NCBI RefSeq assembly: GCF_007990755.1
Contig: NZ_BJXA01000042.1
Location: 1-64,000, forward strand
DNA length: 64,000 bases
Direction: 5' to 3'
DNA from: Nocardia ninae NBRC 108245
Lineage (GTDB): Bacteria > Actinomycetota > Actinomycetes > Mycobacteriales > Mycobacteriaceae
In this document: piece after piece, positions 1-8,723 of the stretch
Position numbering within the stretch: position 1 is the stretch's first letter
Layout of the letters: each line of letters begins with the position of its first letter
Made by a program: the position numbers and the translations under genes
Notes under the pieces: generated by a model
Told to the model about the DNA's origin: nothing
Database searches by the model: none
The model's input: the letters and a program-made list of their open reading frames with translations, nothing else

Positions 1-197
1 GGGGTCGGCGCCTGCGCGGGAGCGGCCGCGGCCGGGGCGGCCGAGCTGTTACCGGAATCACCCGTGGCTTCGGGCGTGTAATCGGCGAGGAACTCGTGCC
101 AACTCTCATCGACCGAAGATGGATCTTGCTTGAACTTCTGATACATCTCATCGACTAGCCACTGGTTCTGTCCGAACTGGGAAGTTGAGCTGCTCAC
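1..197 (-). CDS. kgd: Kgd / SucA multifunctional 2-oxoglutarate enzyme, N-terminus only
   Basis: Only the first 65 or so codons are in the window; the gene continues past the left edge. The peptide begins [17 protein letters not shown] and continues through a SWHEFLADY segment into an Ala/Pro-rich linker. This is the N-terminal E1-assembly motif of mycobacterial 2-oxoglutarate decarboxylase/dehydrogenase (FGQNEWLVEEMY, then SWHEFL), a TCA-cycle enzyme with fused E2- and E1-like parts. I chose the GTG at 197 because similarity starts there; an in-frame ATG at 215 would add six residues. It lies downstream of the ABC exporter in the same direction with a 144-bp gap, so it probably has its own promoter. 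Identity is confident; the start is not. Confidence 0.88.
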   Translation of the reverse strand, partial: MSSSTSQFGQNQWLVDEMYQKFKQDPSSVDESWHEFLADYTPEATGDSGNSSAAPAAAAPAQAPT

Positions 198-341
198 AGC
201 AGGTGTTCGCCTCATTTCGTTCTTCGCGCTGCGACGTTTGTGACGTGCCCGGCACGGGGATCAGCGGATGCGCGCCGATGCGCCCTATCTGAGGATAGGC
301 CCAGCAGCAAACCGACGGAGCGACTGACCACCCGACAAACC

Positions 342-3300
342 TCACCTCATAGAAGACGACTTGTCCGTAACCGAGAATATTCCCCCGGTTTCACGTGCCG
401 CTGCCCACAGTCGGGCATACCCGCCACCTGCGGCGAGCAACTCGACGTGAGTGCCGATTTCGGCGATCCGGCCGTGTTCGACGACGGCGATGCGATCGGC
501 TCGCGCCGCCGTACCGAGCCGGTGTGCGACGAGGACGGTGGTTCGCCCGCGGGTCAACGATCGACTCGCGGCGAGCACCGCTGCCTCGGCGTCCGGATCG
601 AGGGTAGCCGTCGCCTCGTCGAGCAGTAGTAAGTCGGGGCGCACAAGCTCGGCGCGGGCCAGCGCGACGAGCTGCCGCTGACCCGCCGACAGGCCGCGCC
701 CGCGCTCGCCGACGGGTTGGCGCATGCCCAGCGGCAGGGCCGCGATCATGTCCGTCGCGCCGACCGCCGCCGCGGCTTCGGCGATCTCGGCGTCGGTCGC
801 GCCGGGCTTGCCGAAGGCGATGTTGCCGGCGACGTCACCGCTGAACAGGTGCGCTTCCTGCGGCACGATGCCGAGCCGGGCGCGATAGTCGGTGAGACGG
901 TAGTCACGGATGTCGGTGTCGTCGACCAGGATCGCGCCGGTGCCGTCCGCGTCGGGCGGCAGGTCGTACAGCCGGGCGAGCAGCTTGACGATGGTCGACT
1001 TGCCCGCGCCGGTCGGGCCGACCAGCGCGAGGGTGCTGCCCGCGGGGATCCGCAGCGAGACGTCGGCCAGGGCGAGCTTCGCCACCCCGGGGTAGTGGAA
1101 GCGCACGTCGTCGAGGACGACCTCGCCGCGCAGCCCGTGCTCGATCGGGACCGCGTCGGCTCGATCGCTCGCGATCGCGGAGGGCGTGCGCAGCAACTCG
1201 CCGATCCGGCGCAGTCCGACGCGCGCCTGCTGATATCCGTCGAACACCTGCGACAGCGCGAGCACCGGCGCGAACAGCAGTTCCAGATACAGCACGAAGG
1301 CGACCAGGGTGCCTGCCGTCGTGGTGCCCGCCGCGACCTCGCGGGCGCCGACGAAGATTACCGCGGCCAGCGAGATTCCCGACCAGGCGGTGATGAACGG
1401 GAAGTACAACGCGATCGAGGTCTGCGCGCGCATCCGGCTGTGCCGGTACCGGTCGGAGTATTCGGCGAAGCGGCGGGCTGCGACCGGTTCGTGCCGATTG
1501 GCCTGGACCGCGCGCAAGCCGGCGACGTTCTCCTGGAAGTCGGCGTTCACGGTGGACACGTTCTCCCGCGAGACGGTGTACGCCGTGGACGCGAAGCGCC
1601 GGAACAGCACCGTCGCCAAGAACAGCGGCGGCAGCGTGGCGATCACGACCAAGGCCAGCGATACGTCGATCACCAACAGCGCCACCGCGATTCCGACGAA
1701 GGTCAGGCCGCCGATCAACGAGGTGGCCAGCCCGGTCTGCAGGAACGTGGACAGCGAGTCGAGGTCGGTGGTCATCCGCGTCATGATCCGGCCGGACAGT
1801 TCGCGCTCGTAGTAGTCGAGGCCGAGCCGTTGCAGGTGCGCGTAGCTGCGGATGCGCAGCCCGTACAGCACTCGTTCGCCGGTCCGCGCGGTGATCAGCG
1901 TGTTGGCCGCGCCGACCAGCCAGCCCGCGGCGACCAAGGCGATGCCGAGCCCGGCGGCCAGCCAGAGAGCCCCGGAATCACCGCCACCGACGCCCGTGTC
2001 GATCGCGAATCGCACGATCGGGGGGAAGGCGACACCGACCAGTGCGTCGAGCAGCAGCAGGGCGACCGCGGCGATCACCAGTGCGCGAACCGGGCGCAAC
2101 AGCCTGGTCAGCCGGAACCCCGGATCGGGCTGCCGCAACCGCTGGTCGTCCAGCTTCGGCTGCTCTTTCGCGGGTGGCAGCCGCGCGATTTCCTGGCGTA
2201 GCTCAGGTGTTTCCGTGAGGTCGGCGGCCGCCGCGGCGAAGGTGTGGCCCGCACTGCCGTTGGTGGCGATGGCCGGAATCGCGGCGGCGGCTTTGTGTTC
2301 GGTCAGCTGCGCACCCACCGGTGCGGGCAGCCGGATCACCCGATCGGCGTGGGCGAGGGTCGATTCGCGGTGCGCCAGGATCAGCGTGGTGCGCCCGGCT
2401 TGATCGGGCAGCGTGCCGAAGATCGCGGCCTCGGTGATGGCATCCACCGCGGAGGTCGCGTCGTCGAGCACGAGGATGCGAGGCCGCGCCAGCAGGGCTC
2501 TGGCCAGCGCGATGCGTTGGCGTTGCCCGCCGGACAGGGTCAGGCCGCGTTCACCGACCACCGTGTCGTAGCCGTCGGGGAGTTCGCCGATGAAGTCGTC
2601 GGCGGCGGCGGCCTGCGCGGCCGCCCGGATCTCGGCATCGGTGGCTTCCGGGCGGCCGATCGCGATATTGGCGGCGATGGTGTCGGAGAACAGGAATGGG
2701 TCGTCGAACACCACGCCGATCGCGCTGCGCAGGTCGGCGGCGCGCAGGTCCGCGAGGTCGACACTGTGCTCCGGCGCGGCGCCGAACAGACGGATGTGGC
2801 CCGCGTCGGGCGCGTAGAAGCGGGGGAGCAGCAGCGAGAGCGTGGTCTTTCCCGAGCCCGCGGGCCCGATGATCGCCACCGTCTCGCCGGGCCGCACGGT
2901 CAGGTCGAGTTCGCGCAGCACCGGCTGTTCCGGGTCGAATCCGAAAGTCAGCGAGTCGATCTCGATGCCGAGCGGGCCCGCGGGCAGCGGTGCGGGCTCG
3001 GGTGGATCGGTGATCACCGGAGCGGTGTCGATCACCTGATACACGCGCTCGGCGGCGGCGCGGGTCAGTTGCGCGAGGACCAATGCCCCCGACATGATCC
3101 GGGCGGTACCGCTCATCGTCGCGACGTACGCGGCGAAGGCGACGAACGTGCCGATCCCGATCGTCCCGTGCAACGCGAGCAGCCCGCCGACCACGATGAC
3201 GCCGACCATGCCGAGCTGCGGAATGGCGGCCACCGTCGGCGCGAAGCGCGAGTTCACCGCCGCCGCGCGCATCCGCTCGGCATACAGGGTGCGACTGTGC

Positions 3301-4028
3301 TTTTCGAGCACGTCCACCATCCGGGCTTCCTGCCCGAACCCCTTCACCACCCGGACCCCGGTGACGGTCTCCTCGACATGCTGGGCGACGTCGGCGGCGC
3401 GCTGCTGCGCGGACCAGGTGGCCGCGTAGAGCCGGGGCCGCAGCCGGTAGACCACCAGCGCGATCGCGGGCACGATCAGCAGCGCGAGGATCGCGAGCGG
3501 GGGCGACAGCCACATCATCACGACCGCGGCGAGCACGAACTGCACCACCGCCATGCTCGCCAGCGGCACCATCGCCAGCAGTCCTTGCACCAGTTGCAGA
3601 TCGGTGATCGACCGCGACACCACCTGACCGGTCCGGATCGCGTCCTGGCCGACCCCGTCCAGCCGTTGCAGCGACCCGAGCAGGTCCACCCGCAGCGAAT
3701 GTTGCACGTCCAACGACAGCTTCCCCGCGAGCAACCGCCGGCCGAATCCGGCCGCGAACCGGCCCACCGCGAGCAGCACCAGCAGCCCGGCGACGACCCC
3801 GATCACAGCGGTCTGGCCGGTCCCCGCGGCGTCGATGGCGCGCTTGGTCAGCAGCGGCCCGGCGATCTCCACCCCGGCACCCGCCAGCACGGCCGCGCCG
3901 AGGCCGGCGAGCGTGCCGCGGTGCGTCCGGCTCTCGCCCCACAGCCGGCGAATCCAGCTGGGACCGCCCCGGTCGCGCTCAGCTGACCCGGTGTCTTCGC
4001 CCGCTTCGACTACCCCGCCCATAACCAT
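342..4028 (-). CDS. Fused heterodimer-type ABC exporter, TMD-NBD-TMD-NBD
   Basis: A 1228-residue protein holding two complete type IV ABC exporter half-transporters in one chain. Each half has a six-helix membrane domain followed by an ATPase. The first Walker A is GPAGSGKTT near residue 388 with an LSGGQ signature; the second is GPTGAGKST near residue 1004 with LSAGQ and LLLLDEATATLD. Mycobacteria usually encode such pairs as two genes (for example Rv1272c/Rv1273c), so this is a fusion relative. Likely role is ATP-driven export of a lipid or drug at the inner membrane; the substrate cannot be read from sequence. The first site has DDATSA where DEATSA is usual, a common degenerate-site asymmetry in heterodimeric exporters. 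Confidence 0.9.
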   Translation of the reverse strand: MVMGGVVEAGEDTGSAERDRGGPSWIRRLWGESRTHRGTLAGLGAAVLAGAGVEIAGPLLTKRAIDAAGTGQTAVIGVVAGLLVLLAVGRFAAGFGRRLLAGKLSLDVQHSLRVDLLGSLQRLDGVGQDAIRTGQVVSRSITDLQLVQGLLAMVPLASMAVVQFVLAAVVMMWLSPPLAILALLIVPAIALVVYRLRPRLYAATWSAQQRAADVAQHVEETVTGVRVVKGFGQEARMVDVLEKHSRTLYAERMRAAAVNSRFAPTVAAIPQLGMVGVIVVGGLLALHGTIGIGTFVAFAAYVATMSGTARIMSGALVLAQLTRAAAERVYQVIDTAPVITDPPEPAPLPAGPLGIEIDSLTFGFDPEQPVLRELDLTVRPGETVAIIGPAGSGKTTLSLLLPRFYAPDAGHIRLFGAAPEHSVDLADLRAADLRSAIGVVFDDPFLFSDTIAANIAIGRPEATDAEIRAAAQAAAADDFIGELPDGYDTVVGERGLTLSGGQRQRIALARALLARPRILVLDDATSAVDAITEAAIFGTLPDQAGRTTLILAHRESTLAHADRVIRLPAPVGAQLTEHKAAAAIPAIATNGSAGHTFAAAAADLTETPELRQEIARLPPAKEQPKLDDQRLRQPDPGFRLTRLLRPVRALVIAAVALLLLDALVGVAFPPIVRFAIDTGVGGGDSGALWLAAGLGIALVAAGWLVGAANTLITARTGERVLYGLRIRSYAHLQRLGLDYYERELSGRIMTRMTTDLDSLSTFLQTGLATSLIGGLTFVGIAVALLVIDVSLALVVIATLPPLFLATVLFRRFASTAYTVSRENVSTVNADFQENVAGLRAVQANRHEPVAARRFAEYSDRYRHSRMRAQTSIALYFPFITAWSGISLAAVIFVGAREVAAGTTTAGTLVAFVLYLELLFAPVLALSQVFDGYQQARVGLRRIGELLRTPSAIASDRADAVPIEHGLRGEVVLDDVRFHYPGVAKLALADVSLRIPAGSTLALVGPTGAGKSTIVKLLARLYDLPPDADGTGAILVDDTDIRDYRLTDYRARLGIVPQEAHLFSGDVAGNIAFGKPGATDAEIAEAAAAVGATDMIAALPLGMRQPVGERGRGLSAGQRQLVALARAELVRPDLLLLDEATATLDPDAEAAVLAASRSLTRGRTTVLVAHRLGTAARADRIAVVEHGRIAEIGTHVELLAAGGGYARLWAAARETGGIFSVTDKSSSMR

Positions 4029-4085
4029 CCACGGTAATGACGCGCACCGACACGTCGTTGTTCCCGGTCGTCGGCTGCGCCCGGT

Positions 4086-4868
4086 TCAGAGGTCGAGGCG
4101 GCGCAGGTTCCACCAGCCCGCGCCGCCGATGCCGATGGCCCACAGCAGCAGGACCACGATGGCGGCGGGTGTCGGCGCGAGGAAGTCGCTGTCGGGGTAG
4201 GACCCGACAGCGATGGTGCTGATGGTGGCGGAGCCGGGAAAGAGCGTGACGAAGCCGGTGGCTCCGACGCCGTTGGCGATCAGCCAGAGCAGCGGTTCGG
4301 CGACGACCAGCCAGCCGAGCATGATTCCGATCGCGGTCGACGACGAACGCAGCAGGAACCCGAGGCCGGCGCCGATCAGCGACCAGCAGACCGCGGCGAG
4401 CAGTCCGCCGCCGAGCACGGCCGCCAGATCCAGGTCGAAGTCGAATTTGCCGCGGCCGAAAGCCGCGAGCGTCAGCACCGAGACCAGCTCCACCGCCACC
4501 GCGACCGCCAGCGCGAACACGCCGGTGACCACCAGTTTCGCCGCGGCGAGCCGGTCGCGGTCCCCGGTGAACAGCGCGGTGATCGGCATGGTGTGGTGCC
4601 CGTACTCGGCGCCGGTGCTGGTCGCGCCGAACACCGCCGCCGCCACGACCACCACCGTGAGGCCGATGTACAGGCCCAGGGTCGCGGTGCCGGTGATGGG
4701 TTCGCCCCTGGGATCGGCCTTGCCCGCCATGAGCGCGCTGGCCATGCTCGCGAGGAGCGCGACCACCAGCGGCACCCAGACGAGGAGCCGATTCGCCGGA
4801 AGCGTGGCGACCTTGCGCACCTCGGAGTTGACGGAGGGCAGGAGCTCCGGCGGCAGAATCGTGATCAT
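4086..4868 (-). CDS. ABC-2 type transporter permease
   Basis: A 260-residue integral membrane protein with about six hydrophobic segments and a conserved-looking N-terminal cytoplasmic stretch (NSEVRKVATLPANRLLVW), typical of ABC-2 permeases that pair with a separate ATPase. Its start overlaps the stop of the ATPase gene at 4865 by four bases, so the two are translationally coupled and almost certainly form one transporter. The protein ends in WNLRRLDL. Substrate unknown; such pairs export antibiotics, lipids or ions. The gene order is membrane protein, ATPase, permease, all leftward. Confidence 0.85.
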   Translation of the reverse strand: MITILPPELLPSVNSEVRKVATLPANRLLVWVPLVVALLASMASALMAGKADPRGEPITGTATLGLYIGLTVVVVAAAVFGATSTGAEYGHHTMPITALFTGDRDRLAAAKLVVTGVFALAVAVAVELVSVLTLAAFGRGKFDFDLDLAAVLGGGLLAAVCWSLIGAGLGFLLRSSSTAIGIMLGWLVVAEPLLWLIANGVGATGFVTLFPGSATISTIAVGSYPDSDFLAPTPAAIVVLLLWAIGIGGAGWWNLRRLDL

Positions 4869-5872
4869 CGAGGAATTCCGTAGGGCATCGGCGTCGGATG
4901 ATGAGCGGTCCCGGACAAGCCGGGGTAGGGCGAGATCGCCGGCGCCGGGGGTTTGGTCAGCGAGGCCAGCACCCGATCGGGATGGATCAGATCGGGAATG
5001 ATGCTGTCCAGCCGCACCTGCGCGGCCGTCGCCGCATCCCTGATGTCGGCCTCGGTCGCCTCGGCCACCGCGAGCCGCCCGTCCGGCCGGATCACGGCGT
5101 CGGTGAAGCCGCGCGCGGCCAGCACCGTCGCCAGGGCGATCGGAGTCGAGGCCGCGACGACGAGCCGATCCGGGTGCCCGCGGCGCAGTCGCGCCGGACT
5201 GCCCTGATAGACCACCGCACCGTTGTTCAGCACGATGACGTTGTCCGCACCCGGCAGCACCGCGGCGAGACTCTCACTGGTGACCAGTGCGCTACCGCCG
5301 CGCTTGGCGTGCCTGCGCAGAAAGTCTTGCAGCCAGCCACGTTCGGCGGTGTCGAGGCCGTCCATCGGTTCGTCGAGCACCAGCAGCGGCGGGTCGCCGA
5401 GCACCCCGGTCGCCAGTGCCAGCCGCGTCTGTTGTCCGGCCGACAGCGCACCGGCCTTCGAGCGGGCCACGTCACCGAGCCCGACGAGCTCGAGCACTTC
5501 CTCGACCCGTCCGTCCGGCACGCCGACCGCCGCCGCGTACACCCGGAGGTGGTCGCGCGCGGTCCGCCCGGGATGCAGTCCGCGTGGCGCGAGCACCCCG
5601 CCGACGACCCGAGCCGAGCTGACGGCGTCACGATCCGCGTCGCCACGGGGCCGATTGGTTCCAGGCCCGCCGACCGCCGCGGTCCCCGAGGTGGGCTCGA
5701 GCAATCCGAGCAGAGTCCGCGCGATGGTGGTCTTGCCCGCACCGGGCGGCCCGACGAGGGCGGCGGTGGTGCCGGACGCGACGGTGAAACTCACGTTCTC
5801 GACGGCGGAGACCAGGCCGTAGCGCTTGGTCATGGCGCGCACCGAGAAGGCGAGCGATGCCACCCCGGTCAC
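4865..5872 (-). CDS. ABC transporter ATP-binding protein
   Basis: A 335-residue ATPase of the CcmA/DrrA kind. Walker A is GPPGAGKTT near residue 40, the signature region is LSAGQQTRLALATG, and Walker B with catalytic Glu is LLVLDEPMDGLD. It carries the extra C-terminal 100 residues common in ATPases of ABC-2 exporters, ending in a Pro-rich tail. The start overlaps the stop of the upstream EcsC-like gene (ATGA-type overlap at 5869-5872) and its stop overlaps the permease start, so the three genes form one tight operon. Powers the permease encoded at 4086-4868. Confidence 0.9.
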   Translation of the reverse strand: MTGVASLAFSVRAMTKRYGLVSAVENVSFTVASGTTAALVGPPGAGKTTIARTLLGLLEPTSGTAAVGGPGTNRPRGDADRDAVSSARVVGGVLAPRGLHPGRTARDHLRVYAAAVGVPDGRVEEVLELVGLGDVARSKAGALSAGQQTRLALATGVLGDPPLLVLDEPMDGLDTAERGWLQDFLRRHAKRGGSALVTSESLAAVLPGADNVIVLNNGAVVYQGSPARLRRGHPDRLVVAASTPIALATVLAARGFTDAVIRPDGRLAVAEATEADIRDAATAAQVRLDSIIPDLIHPDRVLASLTKPPAPAISPYPGLSGTAHHPTPMPYGIPR

Positions 5873-6609
5873 TGCGGCTTGGTCGGCGGTTGCGGCTGCG
5901 ACGGGTCGATCGCGGTGAGCGGATCGGCGTCCACGATGAGGTGCCGGTCGGCCGGCCAGACCACCGGCGGCGGCCCGAAGGCCTGGCGCGCGTTCTTGAT
6001 CGTGGTCTTGCCCATCGCCCGGTTGCCGACGCCGCCGATCACCGCACCGATGCCCGCGGGCACCACCTTGCCCGCCATCAACGCGGCGCGGCGGGTGATG
6101 AAGCGGACGATGAACCGCTTGAGCAGCGAATCGTTCATCGAGGAGAGACCGGGAATCCGGTTGGCGAACACCGTGCCCCAGTTCTTCGCCGACGTGCCGA
6201 CGGTTTTCTGCACGATATCCATGCCGCCTTCGCCGAGCACGACGGCGAGCACCAGCGCCCGGCGCTGCTCCTTGTCCTCCGGCGAGATGCCGTGCACGGC
6301 CGCCACCGCGAGGGTGAATACGGCCGAGGCCTCCATGAAGAACGTGGTTTCCGCGCTGACCGCCGCGACCGCCGCGACCGTGCCGACGCCGGGTACCGCC
6401 GCCGCCGCGCCGACGGCGCTACCACTCCCGGTCACCGCGAGCAGGTACTGGTTCTCCAGGCGCTCGATGATCTGTGCTGGGCTTTCCGACGGGTGGGAGC
6501 GCCGGATCCGGTCGACATACTTGGCGACCGCGGGCGCCTGCATACGCGACCCTGAATCGAGTAGCTGGACCACCGTCTTCTCGAACGCGCCTTTGAACAT
6601 CGGCGGCAC
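5869..6609 (-). CDS. EcsC-family-like membrane protein
   Basis: A 246-residue protein with a soluble N-terminal part, a glycine/alanine-rich hydrophobic centre (GSGSAVGAAAAVPGVGTVAA) and a second hydrophobic stretch near residue 185. The pattern resembles the EcsC-like proteins of actinobacteria and the type of membrane protein that lies near kgd in mycobacteria; I cannot confirm the match. It is the first gene of a three-gene overlapping operon with an ABC ATPase and permease, so a role in assembling or regulating that transporter is plausible but inferred. Confidence 0.65.
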   Translation of the reverse strand: MPPMFKGAFEKTVVQLLDSGSRMQAPAVAKYVDRIRRSHPSESPAQIIERLENQYLLAVTGSGSAVGAAAAVPGVGTVAAVAAVSAETTFFMEASAVFTLAVAAVHGISPEDKEQRRALVLAVVLGEGGMDIVQKTVGTSAKNWGTVFANRIPGLSSMNDSLLKRFIVRFITRRAALMAGKVVPAGIGAVIGGVGNRAMGKTTIKNARQAFGPPPVVWPADRHLIVDADPLTAIDPSQPQPPTKPQ

Positions 6610-6698
6610 CCTCCTCTTCCGGTCTGCTGGTTGAACTCTATGGCACCTACGCCGACCAGCTCGTCATGACAACGATGTACCCAGCCTCGCCGGTTCCA

Positions 6699-7721
6699 TC
6701 AGTCCGGCTGGTGCAGCGCGGGCACCCGCTCGGCCAACGGCGGCGGGGGCGGGGGTGTGCCGTCACCGAACGGCCTGCCGCCCAACGCCTCCCGGCCGTG
6801 CGGGGTGAGCCAGTTCGCCAGGTCCGGTCCCTTCGGCACGATCCCGGTCGGATTGATGTCGCGGTGCACCACGTAGTAGTGCTCCTTGATCTGCGCGAAG
6901 TCGGTGGTGTCGCCGAAGCCAGGGGTTTGGTAGAGGTCACGCGCGTACGCCCACAGCACCGGCAGCTCGCTCAGTTTCGAGCGGTTGCACTTGAAGTGGC
7001 CGTGATAGACCGGGTCGAACCTGGCCAGTGTGGTGAACAGCCGCACATCGGCCTCGGTGATCGTGTCGCCGACCAGATAGCGTTGCGTCGCAAGGCGTTC
7101 GGAGAGCCAGTCCAGCCGGGCGAAGAGCCGGTCATAAGCGGCCTCGTAGGCGTCCTGCGATCCGGCGAAACCGCAGCGGTAGACGCCGTTGTTGACGTCA
7201 CGGAACACCGCCTGGTTCACCTCGTCGATCTCGGCGCGCAGCGCTTCGGGGTACAGCTGCGGCGCGCCGGGCCGATGGAACTCGGTCCATTCGGTGGAGA
7301 AATCAAGGGTGATCTGCGGGTAGTCGTTGGTCACCACCTGCCCGGTCGGCACGTCCACCACCGCGGGCACCGTGATGCCGCGCGGATAGTCCGGGAAGCG
7401 GGCCAGATACGCGTCGCGTAGTCGGGGGATGCCGAGCACCGGATCGACGCCGCCGGGATCGAGATCGAAGGTCCAGCTGAGCTTGTCGTGCGTCGGCCCG
7501 CACAATCCCAGCGAGAGCACGTCTTCCAGGCCGAGCAAGCGACGCACGATGAGCGTGCGGTTGGCCCACGGGCAGGCCCGCGCCGCGATCAGTCGATAGC
7601 GTCCCGGTTCGACGGGGTAGCCGTCGCGACCGTCGGCTGTGATCCGGGTGGTGATGTAGTTCGTGTCCCGCTTGAACTCGCCGGGCTCGACATAGGAGCC
7701 GCCTTCCGCCGACTTGGTCAC
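6699..7721 (-). CDS. Glutathionyl-hydroquinone-reductase-like GST family protein
   Basis: About 340 residues. The N-terminal thioredoxin fold carries the CPW motif (AARACPWANR) that supplies the catalytic cysteine in the YqjG/ECM4 group; the C-terminal helical domain contains YLVGDTITEADVRLF and an FKCN segment, both hallmarks of this group. These enzymes reduce thiol-hydroquinone conjugates; in mycolic-acid actinobacteria the thiol would be mycothiol rather than glutathione (inference). I chose the GTG at 7721 because homology begins soon after it; a longer reading frame to 7838 would run into the promoter region of the divergent crotonase gene and looks non-coding. The C-terminus has a run of prolines. 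Confidence 0.85.
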   Translation of the reverse strand: MTKSAEGGSYVEPGEFKRDTNYITTRITADGRDGYPVEPGRYRLIAARACPWANRTLIVRRLLGLEDVLSLGLCGPTHDKLSWTFDLDPGGVDPVLGIPRLRDAYLARFPDYPRGITVPAVVDVPTGQVVTNDYPQITLDFSTEWTEFHRPGAPQLYPEALRAEIDEVNQAVFRDVNNGVYRCGFAGSQDAYEAAYDRLFARLDWLSERLATQRYLVGDTITEADVRLFTTLARFDPVYHGHFKCNRSKLSELPVLWAYARDLYQTPGFGDTTDFAQIKEHYYVVHRDINPTGIVPKGPDLANWLTPHGREALGGRPFGDGTPPPPPPLAERVPALHQPD

Positions 7722-7836
7722 CTCGACAGTCTGGCAGACAAAGGTCTTACGCTGACCGAATGAGTGAGCGAAGCGAACGAATCCACGACACAGCCCCCAC
7801 GGGGATGCCGGAGCCGAGCGCCAGCGAGGCGCAGGC

Positions 7837-8631
7837 ATGACCGATCAGAAGGCCACTCGCCTGGAACGCGAAACCACCGACGGCGGCGCCGAGGTAGCGA
7901 CCCTTACGCTCGCCAATCCGCCGCTGAACCTCTTCGACCGGGCGATGCTCGACGCCCTGATCGAGGACTTCGCCGAGCTGTCGGCGAACCCGCCGCGCGC
8001 GCTGCTGCTGCGCGCCGAGGGCAAGCTGGTCTCCGGCGGCGTCGACGTGCACGTCTTCGACGGTCTGTCGGTGGACCAGGGCGCCGAACTCTGGCGGACC
8101 CTGTTCGCGCAGATCATCCATCCGGTCGAGGCGCTGCCGTGCCCGGTGGTGTTCGCCGCGCACGGGCTGACGTTGACCGCCGCCTTCGAGATCGCGCTGG
8201 CCTGCGACATCATCCTGGCCGCGCCGAAGGCGAAGTTCGGTCTGGTGGAGACCGTGGTCGGCCTGACGCCGTCGATGGGTGGCCCGCAGCGGCTGGCCGA
8301 GCGTGCGGGCTCGGGCCGGGCGCGCGAGTTCGTGATGACCGGCGACCTGTACGACGCGGCGACCATGGCGGAGTGGGGCGTGGTGAACGCCGTGCACGAC
8401 GACGTCGACACGGCCGCAAGGGCATTGACGCACCGCCTCGCGCAGGGGCCGACGATGGCGCACGCCGCGACCAAGAAGATCATCGAGGCGTGGCGTTCCG
8501 GCGGTGTCGCCCATGCGGATTCGGTGACACCGGCGGTGTCCGGGGCGCTGTTCGACACCGCCGATCTGCAGGGCGCGGTGCGCAGCTTCCTCGAGGTCGG
8601 GCCGGGGAAGGCCACCTACACGGGGCGGTGA
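7837..8631 (+). CDS. Enoyl-CoA hydratase/isomerase family (crotonase) protein
   Basis: 264 residues with the crotonase fold order: LANPPLNLF near residue 30, an oxyanion-hole segment SGGVDVHVF near residue 68, a second one around AHGLTLTAAFEIALACD, then FGLVETVVGLTPSMGG, which holds the family's usual catalytic acid position. The C-terminal half has the trimerisation helices. Likely hydrates or isomerises an acyl-CoA; substrate unknown. Its start is 115 bp from the divergent GST-like gene. The acyl-CoA ligase-like gene follows 92 bp downstream in the same direction, which suggests a small acyl-CoA unit. Confidence 0.85.
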   Translation: MTDQKATRLERETTDGGAEVATLTLANPPLNLFDRAMLDALIEDFAELSANPPRALLLRAEGKLVSGGVDVHVFDGLSVDQGAELWRTLFAQIIHPVEALPCPVVFAAHGLTLTAAFEIALACDIILAAPKAKFGLVETVVGLTPSMGGPQRLAERAGSGRAREFVMTGDLYDAATMAEWGVVNAVHDDVDTAARALTHRLAQGPTMAHAATKKIIEAWRSGGVAHADSVTPAVSGALFDTADLQGAVRSFLEVGPGKATYTGR

Positions 8632-8723
8632 CAGCTAGGACACGTTCATCGCCTCTGCCCGCGAAAATGTGACTCTCGTCATATAGTCGCAGTGCCTGCT
8701 GACTCGAGGCGCGCGGAGGACGG

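Noticed and set aside
717-2201. Long open frame antisense to the ABC exporter
   Set aside because: High-GC antisense shadow with Arg/Gly/Asp-rich composition and no motif; the opposite strand encodes a clear transporter.
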